From: an uncultured Terriglobales bacterium
GTDB taxonomy: Bacteria > Acidobacteriota > Terriglobia > Terriglobales > Acidobacteriaceae
Direction: 5' to 3'
DNA: 5,836 bases
NCBI GenBank assembly: GCA_955652845.1
Contig: CATPBY010000423.1
Coordinates: 1 to 5,836, forward strand
In this document: positions 1 through 4,652 of the stretch, piece after piece
How positions within the stretch are numbered: position 1 is the first letter of the stretch
Layout: the number at the start of each line of letters is the position of its first letter
Made by a program: the position numbers and the translations under genes
The notes under the pieces: model-generated
The model's input: the letters and a program-made list of their open reading frames with translations, nothing else
The model's database searches: none
What the model was told of the DNA's origin: nothing

Positions 1-1
1 G

Positions 2-154
2 GGACATGTTCTGATCGGTCCCATGTGGGAAGGCTTGCTGCTATTGCTGCTGTCTTCTATTTGCGCGGGGATTCTTTATTCGAATATCTCGCGAACGGGT
101 GGAGAAGCACAGCTGGTTAACAAGCAGAGTGTTGTTGGAGCGAGGACTTCCTAG
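2..154 (+). CDS. C-terminal fragment of a probable membrane protein (5' truncated by window edge)
   Basis: The frame is open from the left edge to a TAG at 152-154, giving about 50 residues. It reads GHVLIGPMWEG, then a strongly hydrophobic stretch (LLLLLLSSICAGILYSNI), then a polar tail ending VVGARTS. This looks like the last transmembrane helix of an integral membrane protein followed by a short soluble C-terminus. An internal ATG at 23 has no Shine-Dalgarno sequence before it, so the gene more likely starts upstream of the window. I do not recognise the family from this fragment. It is convergent with the GH15 gene, whose stop lies 85 bases further on. The alternative is that the frame is open by chance, since only 51 codons are visible. 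Confidence 0.4.
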   Translation, partial: GHVLIGPMWEGLLLLLLSSICAGILYSNISRTGGEAQLVNKQSVVGARTS

Positions 155-170
155 ATTGAAGCAGGCTAGC

Positions 171-238
171 GGGGATAGGCGTCCTTCGCCTACGTGGCTC
201 CTTCGCTTCGAGGAGTAGCACTCCGCTCAGGCTGACAA
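171..238. repeat. Hairpin-rich intergenic repeat between convergent genes
   Basis: On the minus strand this begins directly after the GH15 stop and reads GTCAGCCTGAGCGGAG, then CGAAGCGAAGGAG, then GGCGAAGGACGCCTA. It resembles the family of dispersed intergenic repeats (GTCATCCTGAGCG...GAAGCGAAGGATC) that I recall from acidobacterial and other genomes. Three potential stem-loops can be seen: TAGGCG/CGCCTA (176-181 with 187-192, 5-nt loop); CTCC-T-TCG/CGA-GGAG (198-205 with 209-215, one bulged T); and GGAGT/ACTCC (212-216 with 220-224, 3-nt loop). The last two are mutually exclusive. That it is dispersed in the genome is inference, as only one copy lies in this window. Confidence 0.55.
176..192. 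terminator. Possible bidirectional transcription terminator hairpin
   Basis: A perfect 6-bp stem TAGGCG/CGCCTA with a TCCTT loop lies between two convergent genes, 21 bases after the left gene's stop. There is no T-run on either side, so it is not a classical intrinsic terminator. It may act together with the neighbouring stem-loops of the same repeat. Confidence 0.3.
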
Positions 239-239
239 C

Positions 240-2645
240 TTAAGTTGGCGGCTCCACCAGGACCGTATAGTCCTCTCCCTCCCAGCGCTGCTCCTGCTGC
301 CAGTAGAACGTAAAAACAATTTCGCCTCCTGCCGCCAGCTGATCACTGGGAAGATCGGCCACGTAAACGCCCAGGGGATCGAGGGTCGTCGTGTCTTCTG
401 CGCGCTTCCATCCATCGAAACTCCAGTGCACCAAAGCGGGCGAGGGAAGCAGCAGGCGCAATTTTTTTCTGGCAGGCATGGTGCGGCATTTGTTGTTGAA
501 GCGCCACTCGAAATACTCTGCCTTTTGTTTCTCGACCAGGTAGCGCTGTACGGTCTGAGGCGGTTGATCGAAAATTTTGCCGTCGCGTAGCGAGCGCCGC
601 AGCTTGATGTACTCAGCGTGGGCCCACACCAGCGGGCAGGCCGATCCGGTGGCCTTCCCGCGAAATAGTTCAGGACCGGGGAGATCGGCAGAGTCCCAGA
701 TTTGTTCAGGGATGAGGTGGCTCTTCTCGGTAGACAGCTCCATGACTCGCAGGAGTTCTTCTGCCGCTTGCGGACGCCCTGCAGCCAGCTCGAAGTGGGC
801 ACGTTCACCCGCCAGCAATGGCCAGGGGCGCCCAATTCCCGTGCCATCGAAGGGCGATCCATCTTCGTGTTCGCCGTAGCCGTCGCCGTTGTAGCGATAC
901 CAGCAGGGGCCTTGCGGCAGCTTCACCCGCAGCAGGGCATCGATCACCTTTACCGTATTTAGGATTCGCGGATCGTCCGGCGCCCGCAAACCGAATCGCA
1001 CCAGCGCTAGGGCATCGGGACTGATCAGATGAACTGCCGGCTCCGAGGTCTCGCCGGGAGGCCGGTTCTTGATGGGCACAAATCCCTGCAGCGGGGAGGG
1101 GGCGCAATCGGCCTCCGGGGGCGCAATGCGGACATAGTAGCCTTCCACGCCGAGCTGTCGCGCCAGGTCGCTGTCCTTGGCGTAGATCCAGCGTTCAACG
1201 TTGTCATTCCAGCAGTCCGCAGTTTCGCGCAAATAGCTGGCAATCGCTTGCTCCTCCACAGCCTCGGCAAGATCAGCGGCGGCGAGCAGGGCTGCAACCT
1301 CCACCGCCAATGTGAAAGGCGAATAGCCGGCATCCTCCTCCCACCGGTCCTGCTGGGTGACTGGTCCGTTGCGGACAATAAAACCTGCCGCGCGTTTTAC
1401 CAGCGTCCACCAGCGTCGCAAATCTGCCAAAGCGAAATGGGAGTGACGGCGGAGGATATCCACCAGCAGAATCGGAAGCGCCGCCTCATCCATTTGCACT
1501 CCGCCCCAGTACGGACGTCCATCCAGCCAGAGGTTCTGCGCCCATCGCCCGTCCGCTTCCTGGGTGGCTTCGAGATACCGCAAAACCCTCTGCGCGTCGG
1601 AGTCAGCGCCCGCAGCCAGCAACCCGATTGCGGTTTCCACTAAATCGCGTGGCCACACCAGGTGATATCCGCCCAGATCTTCGTCTCCCTTGTTGAAGCC
1701 CCATGGAATCGAGAGACTGGCGATCACTCCGCCCAGAAAGTCTTTTGACTCATGGCAGCGCATCACCGCTGCGCTGGCGCGATAAAGATCGCGCTCGCGT
1801 GCAGGCTGGTCGAGTTTCAGCAAATTTTTCTGCCAGTTCTTCCAGTGGCGAACGTAGTGATCGCGTAATTCCTCATACTGTTCCAGCAGACTGGCACGCG
1901 CCTGCTGGCCTGCTTCTGACCAGATTTCCCCGAAGCCCAACGCCAGGACAAACTCTCCTCCGCAGGCCATCAGATCGATCTCTCCGGTGAGCGCGATGTT
2001 GCCATGTTCGGCTCGGGTGTAATTCCATGCCATCTGGTAGTGCTGCGAGAGATCCTGCCAGCCATCGGAGGATCCGACGAAACCCGCCGACATCTTTTGC
2101 CACGGCGCTGAACAGGCGAAGGCCAGTGAGGTGCTGTTTCGTTCGGCGAACAACATGGGAACGCCTTTATAGTCCCCAACCCAACCGGTGTTGTCGTTTC
2201 CCCAGTTGGCCAGATGCGGAGCCAGCAGCGCATAAAGCCGGTAGTCGGCGAGTCCGCCCTGGAGAGGCAAGAAGCGGACTTTTTGCAGCACCACGTTGCG
2301 GTAGGGATCGGTCAGAATCTCCTTTTCGATCCGATACCGTCCCTGGAGTTCGGTGTTCCGCAGCTGATATACCGGTATGCCGGGCTCCAAAGGCTGGTTC
2401 TCAAAGCTGCAATGCCGTTTCTCTTCGGAAAAAAACCCGGCGCCATCGGTGACGATCAAGCCCTGGTCCCGGGTGCACGCCTGATCCACACGTGGGAAGT
2501 AAATTTCATTCAGGATGCCATGGCTCAATGTGAACCAAACCCGGCTGTGCAGGTTGAGCGCGGTGCCTATCCCGCTCTTTGCGCTAGAAGTCCAACGTGG
2601 GGGAATCCCGGGCGCTCCGGGCGCATAACGTTCCGAATCACTCAC
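240..2645 (-). CDS. Glucoamylase, glucan 1,4-alpha-glucosidase (GH15 family, cytosolic)
   Basis: The predicted enzyme releases glucose from non-reducing ends of alpha-glucans or maltodextrins with inversion. Residue numbers below use the GTG start, giving 801 aa. An N-terminal beta-supersandwich domain (about 8-275, opening APGAPGIPPRW) is followed by the (alpha/alpha)6 catalytic domain (about 285-690). It has WPRD at 331-334, RWEEDAGYSP at 434-443 (general-acid Glu 436 or 437) and IPEQIWD at 645-651 (catalytic base Glu 647), spaced as in clostridial-type GH15 enzymes. A C-terminal beta domain (about 700-801, with HWSFDGW and VFTFYW) completes the usual bacterial architecture. There is no signal peptide, so it probably acts on intracellular glycogen or maltodextrin. 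The frame opens further up to TTG 2696, but GTG 2645 gives the family-typical VSDSERYAPG start and has GAGG 10 nt upstream. I saw no convincing promoter. A glucodextranase or related GH15 specificity cannot be excluded. Confidence 0.93.
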   Translation of the reverse strand: MSDSERYAPGAPGIPPRWTSSAKSGIGTALNLHSRVWFTLSHGILNEIYFPRVDQACTRDQGLIVTDGAGFFSEEKRHCSFENQPLEPGIPVYQLRNTELQGRYRIEKEILTDPYRNVVLQKVRFLPLQGGLADYRLYALLAPHLANWGNDNTGWVGDYKGVPMLFAERNSTSLAFACSAPWQKMSAGFVGSSDGWQDLSQHYQMAWNYTRAEHGNIALTGEIDLMACGGEFVLALGFGEIWSEAGQQARASLLEQYEELRDHYVRHWKNWQKNLLKLDQPARERDLYRASAAVMRCHESKDFLGGVIASLSIPWGFNKGDEDLGGYHLVWPRDLVETAIGLLAAGADSDAQRVLRYLEATQEADGRWAQNLWLDGRPYWGGVQMDEAALPILLVDILRRHSHFALADLRRWWTLVKRAAGFIVRNGPVTQQDRWEEDAGYSPFTLAVEVAALLAAADLAEAVEEQAIASYLRETADCWNDNVERWIYAKDSDLARQLGVEGYYVRIAPPEADCAPSPLQGFVPIKNRPPGETSEPAVHLISPDALALVRFGLRAPDDPRILNTVKVIDALLRVKLPQGPCWYRYNGDGYGEHEDGSPFDGTGIGRPWPLLAGERAHFELAAGRPQAAEELLRVMELSTEKSHLIPEQIWDSADLPGPELFRGKATGSACPLVWAHAEYIKLRRSLRDGKIFDQPPQTVQRYLVEKQKAEYFEWRFNNKCRTMPARKKLRLLLPSPALVHWSFDGWKRAEDTTTLDPLGVYVADLPSDQLAAGGEIVFTFYWQQEQRWEGEDYTVLVEPPT

Positions 2646-2732
2646 TATGTAGTTGCCTCGGGGTGGAGACAGTTTCACAGAGTAGCACGATGGCAAGCGC
2701 GGGAGATTCGCAGGCTGCGGGGCGACTCGCTC

Positions 2733-2761
2733 AAGACACCGACGCGAGCTTCAGGTAAAAT
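2733..2761 (+). promoter_or_regulatory. Sigma70-like promoter for the zinc-ribbon gene
   Basis: AAGACA (2733-2738, 4/6 to TTGACA) and TAAAAT (2756-2761, 5/6 to TATAAT) are separated by exactly 17 bases. Transcription would start near 2768 and give a leader of about 74 nt before the ATG at 2842. It lies in the 196-bp gap shared with the divergent GH15 gene. Confidence 0.5.
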
Positions 2762-2829
2762 CTGATGCAGAATTCTAAAGAGAAGAATAGACGGCGACCC
2801 GCGGAAGATTTCCGTCAGGAGACGGCGTC

Positions 2830-2834
2830 AGGAG
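2830..2834 (+). promoter_or_regulatory. Strong Shine-Dalgarno of the zinc-ribbon gene
   Basis: AGGAG lies 7 nt before ATG 2842 and supports this start over the out-of-frame ATG at 2835. A second copy of the 9-mer GTCAGGAGA sits 13 bases upstream (2814-2822 and 2827-2835), so the leader carries two SD-like elements, of which only the second is correctly spaced. Confidence 0.65.
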
Positions 2835-2841
2835 ATGAACT

Positions 2842-3021
2842 ATGGCCAAGATTGCAAAAACCGCGGATCGCAAGAAGGTAATGGACACATCGAAGAGTAC
2901 CGACTGCCCCAAGTGCGGCAAGCCAACTCGCATCGTGAAGCGCGTCAAAGACCGCGAGCGTAATATCCCGGGCGGGATTTTCATTTCCTGCTCGGCCTGC
3001 GAATTTTACGAGAAGTTATAA
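2842..3021 (+). CDS. Small zinc-ribbon protein (59 aa), function unknown
   Basis: The frame encodes 59 residues starting MAKIAKTADRKKV. Two Cys pairs, CPKC at 22-25 and CSAC at 50-53, are separated by 24 residues. This is the spacing of a treble-clef or zinc-ribbon fold, as in topoisomerase C-terminal fingers and rubredoxin-like ribbons. The N-terminus and the loop (KRVKDRER) are rich in Lys and Arg, which suggests nucleic-acid or ribosome binding, but this is inference. An AGGAG 7 nt before the ATG and a -35/-10 pair upstream support real expression. The gene is short enough to fall below common ORF cut-offs. It is divergent from the GH15 gene and its stop is only 8 bases from that of the convergent pyrF. 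I do not recognise a named family. An out-of-frame alternative starting at 2835 (43 codons) lacks any motif. Confidence 0.85.
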   Translation: MAKIAKTADRKKVMDTSKSTDCPKCGKPTRIVKRVKDRERNIPGGIFISCSACEFYEKL

Positions 3022-3029
3022 CCGTCAAT

Positions 3030-3731
3030 CTAGAAGTTCATCTGCCCCAGGATCGCTCTCGCTTCCGCGGCGGGGTCTGCAGCCGCGGTGATCGGCCGCC
3101 CGACTACTATATGGGTTGCGCCGGCCGCGATTGCCTCCGCCGGAGTTGCAACTCGCGCCTGATCGCCGTGATCGGTTCCTGAAGGGCGTACTCCCGGGGT
3201 CACGATCAGAAAGTCATTTCCCAGGTCCGCACGCAGCACAGGTGCCTCGAGAGCAGACGCCACTACTCCCTGGCATCCGTTCGAGATCGCAAGCGCGGAA
3301 AGACGCAAAACCTGGTCCACTACTCTTCCTGTCAGACCAAGTTTGCCGAGATCGTCGTCGTTCATGCTGGTAAGCACGGTGACCGCAAGGACGGCAGGCG
3401 CAGGGCTGGATCCCTTGGCTGCGTCCACGGCTGCGCGAAGCATTTTGCCGCCACCGGATGCATGCACCGTCAGTATAGCGGCGCCCAGGCCGGCAGCCTC
3501 ACGAACCGCGGCACCCACCGTGTTAGGGATGTCGTGATATTTCAAGTCAAGAAACACTTGCCGTCCAGATTGCACCAGGTCTCTCACTACCCGCGGTCCC
3601 GCGGCGGTGAAGAGTTGCATCCCCACCTTGTAGATATGTGCTGAATCGCCTACAGCCGCCACGATTTTCTGGGCTGCGGCCGCGGACGAAACATCAAGCG
3701 CAACGATCAGGCGCAGGCGCGGGTTTTGCAT
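3030..3731 (-). CDS. pyrF: Orotidine 5'-phosphate decarboxylase
   Basis: This catalyses OMP to UMP plus CO2, the last step of de novo pyrimidine synthesis, in the cytosol. The protein is 233 aa, the normal length for the short bacterial (PyrF/group I) form. Active-site signatures are all present: ALD at 11-13 near the N-terminus, YKVG with Lys 35, the DLKYHDIPNT block at 62-71 holding the Asp62-Lys64-Asp67 array, TPGVRP at 178-183, and the phosphate-gripping VVGRPIT at 209-215 with Arg 212. ATG 3731 is chosen because the Met leads directly into the first beta strand (LRLIVALD). The SD is weak, which fits translation coupled to rlpA, whose stop lies 26 nt upstream. The gene is convergent with the zinc-ribbon gene with only 8 bases between stop codons. 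Confidence 0.96.
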   Translation of the reverse strand: MQNPRLRLIVALDVSSAAAAQKIVAAVGDSAHIYKVGMQLFTAAGPRVVRDLVQSGRQVFLDLKYHDIPNTVGAAVREAAGLGAAILTVHASGGGKMLRAAVDAAKGSSPAPAVLAVTVLTSMNDDDLGKLGLTGRVVDQVLRLSALAISNGCQGVVASALEAPVLRADLGNDFLIVTPGVRPSGTDHGDQARVATPAEAIAAGATHIVVGRPITAAADPAAEARAILGQMNF

Positions 3732-3757
3732 CCACGTCAGAGTTTAAAGGTTTGGGA

Positions 3758-4228
3758 TTAATACGCCAATGGCTTAAGCATGGCCACAGTCTGGGGAGGA
3801 TGGACGACATCCAGGCGGACGCGCTGCAGACCCTGGCTCTTGAATTGAAGCGCCCGGGCAGTGGTATAAGAAACGTCGATGATGCGCCCCGGCACTACCG
3901 GGCCCCGGTCATTGATGCGTACCACCACCGCCCGACCGTTTCGCAGGTTCGTTACGCGTACCCAGCTCCCTAGAGGAAGGGTGGGGTGTGCGGCTGTCAG
4001 GTCATACATATTGTAGGGTTCGCCGCTGGCGGTCGGTTTATCTTGGAAGTCACTTCCGTACCACGAGGCCGTCCCAATTTGATACGGCTTGGGCCGCTTT
4101 CGGCTCGCCTCAGATCCTGTCCGATCCGAGCCTTGGATGTTAAGAGATTCCGAGTTGATGGGTCGCTGAGCCGCTCCCAGGCTGACGACCCATAATATGA
4201 TCGCCAGTCCAGCAATGTGTCGCCGCAT
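3758..4228 (-). CDS. rlpA: RlpA-like septal ring lytic transglycosylase (DPBB domain), exported
   Basis: RlpA proteins cleave peptidoglycan glycan strands, in Pseudomonas preferring strands without stem peptides, and help daughter-cell separation. This 156-aa protein begins with a signal peptide (MRRH, then a hydrophobic run to about residue 20, likely cut near GAA|Q). It has no lipobox Cys, so it should be a soluble periplasmic form rather than a lipoprotein. A short polar linker leads into the double-psi beta-barrel domain (about 48-142): GTASWYG 52-58, KPTASGE 64-70, LTAAHPTLPLG 77-87, RINDRGP 104-110 and IIDVS 116-120. Glu70, His81 and Asp107 match catalytic positions of Pseudomonas RlpA as I recall them, but the fourth position is Asn73 instead of Asp. 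There is no C-terminal SPOR domain. ATG 4228 has a near-perfect SD (GAGGTGA). It is first in a likely rlpA-pyrF transcript. Confidence 0.92.
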   Translation of the reverse strand: MRRHIAGLAIILWVVSLGAAQRPINSESLNIQGSDRTGSEASRKRPKPYQIGTASWYGSDFQDKPTASGEPYNMYDLTAAHPTLPLGSWVRVTNLRNGRAVVVRINDRGPVVPGRIIDVSYTTARALQFKSQGLQRVRLDVVHPPQTVAMLKPLAY

Positions 4229-4232
4229 TCAG

Positions 4233-4239
4233 TCACCTC
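4233..4239 (-). promoter_or_regulatory. Shine-Dalgarno of rlpA
   Basis: On the minus strand GAGGTGA ends 4 nt before ATG 4228 and matches the anti-SD core closely. This fixes the start and argues against the overlapping frame that begins at 4236. Confidence 0.7.
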
Positions 4240-4282
4240 GCATCGCTAACATCTCCCCCACCAGTTCGCCAAGGATTCAACG

Positions 4283-4312
4283 ATGCTAGCGGCTGGCGGC
4301 GAGGGGTGTCAA
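4283..4312 (-). promoter_or_regulatory. Candidate sigma70-like promoter of rlpA-pyrF
   Basis: On the minus strand a perfect TTGACA (4312-4307) is followed after 18 bases by TAGCAT (4288-4283, 4/6). Transcription would start near 4276, leaving a leader of about 48 nt to the rlpA ATG. I see no other strong candidate close to rlpA. Confidence 0.5.
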
Positions 4313-4336
4313 TGCGTAATTTCCTGTAGAAAAGTG

Positions 4337-4349
4337 ATTACATGGTAAT
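4337..4349. promoter_or_regulatory. 13-bp palindrome, possible operator
   Basis: ATTAC-ATG-GTAAT is a perfect inverted repeat with 5-bp arms and a 3-bp spacer. It lies just upstream of the candidate rlpA -35 box. The same 5-3-5 design recurs at 4419-4431, though with different arms (GTATG/CATAC). Confidence 0.35.
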
Positions 4350-4411
4350 AGATACATAACGTAACTTATTGTTAAACTTGATTAAAACTACAGATAACAC
4401 TGTAAGCGGTA

Positions 4412-4442
4412 GGTTTATGTATGTACCATACGGTAAATAACC
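4412..4442. promoter_or_regulatory. Imperfect 31-bp palindrome, possible operator
   Basis: The core GTATG-TAC-CATAC (4419-4431) is a perfect 5-3-5 inverted repeat. The outer arms GGTT (4412-4415) and AACC (4439-4442) also pair, with imperfect AT-rich pairing between. An overlapping smaller repeat TACC-ATAC-GGTA (4424-4435) shares the core. It could be a dimeric regulator site or a hairpin in the thiD leader. Confidence 0.35.
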
Positions 4443-4452
4443 GGTAACAAAG
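4431..4452 (+). repeat. Tandem 11-bp direct repeat (CGGTAA half-sites)
   Basis: CGGTAAATAAC (4431-4441) is followed at once by CGGTAACAAAG (4442-4452), identical at 8 of 11 positions. The one-helical-turn spacing is typical of tandem sites bound by OmpR/PhoB-type regulators. The sequence is not the PhoB box, and no regulator is named by the evidence. Confidence 0.4.
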
Positions 4453-4507
4453 AGCTCGGGAAATAATTACCTCGTGTGTGCTTTCAAGGACTTACCCGAT
4501 CCTCCGG

Positions 4508-4536
4508 CTTAGGCATGGAGATAGAACAACTTAGGC
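4508..4536 (+). repeat. CTTAGGC direct repeat, 22-bp spacing
   Basis: CTTAGGC occurs at 4508-4514 and again at 4530-4536, two helical turns apart, in the region upstream of thiD. It may be a regulator site or chance. Confidence 0.25.
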
Positions 4537-4618
4537 GGTTTTCGAGCGTTTCGTTCATTTTTCCCGACGATTTCGGTTGCCAGAAGATCTCGTCGGAGAG
4601 CCTCTGGGCGAACTGAAG

Positions 4619-4646
4619 TTGCAATTGGCCACGTTTCGGATAGATT
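4619..4646 (+). promoter_or_regulatory. Candidate thiD promoter implying a leaderless mRNA
   Basis: TTGCAA (4619-4624, 4/6) and TAGATT (4641-4646, 4/6) are 16 bases apart. The expected start point, about 7 bases after the -10 box, falls on the thiD ATG at 4653. The lack of a good SD before that ATG fits a leaderless transcript. A rival promoter is TTGATT (4378-4383), 17 bases, TGTAAG (4401-4406), which would give a leader of about 240 nt. Confidence 0.3.
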
Positions 4647-4652
4647 GCCCTT

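Larger units (their letters stand above)
4229..4652. other. 424-bp divergent intergenic region between rlpA and thiD
   Basis: No convincing protein gene lies here. From the rlpA side it holds the rlpA SD and promoter (4233-4312). Next comes an AT-rich block (about 4317-4470) packed with GTAA/TTAC motifs, palindromes and phased direct repeats. A GC-richer part (about 4475-4652) holds a direct heptamer repeat, a 33-codon open frame, an interleaved pair of stems and a possible thiD promoter. I looked for a TPP riboswitch, which would be expected before some thiamine genes, and did not find its conserved CTGAGA-type core. Confidence 0.75.

Noticed and set aside
1029..1643. A 204-codon open frame on the plus strand inside the GH15 gene
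   Set aside because: It is antisense to a strongly conserved enzyme, shows no domain or motif, and long antisense frames are expected in GC-rich coding DNA. Other overlapping frames at 227-862, 2027-2452 and 2214-2765 were dropped for the same reason.
2646..2760. A minus-strand promoter for the GH15 gene
   Set aside because: TTGCCA (2696-2691) and TTGAGC near 2733 lack a fitting -10 box at 16-18 bp, so no promoter could be supported.
4317..4475. A CRISPR array or phage attachment site in the AT-rich block
   Set aside because: The repeats are short (6-13 bp), not regularly spaced with unique spacers, and no integrase, cas gene or tRNA is nearby.
4475..4652. A TPP (THI-box) riboswitch before thiD
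   Set aside because: The conserved CTGAGA and the downstream ACCTGA...TAATGCCAGCG-type core are absent on the sense strand. The stems found are of a different type.
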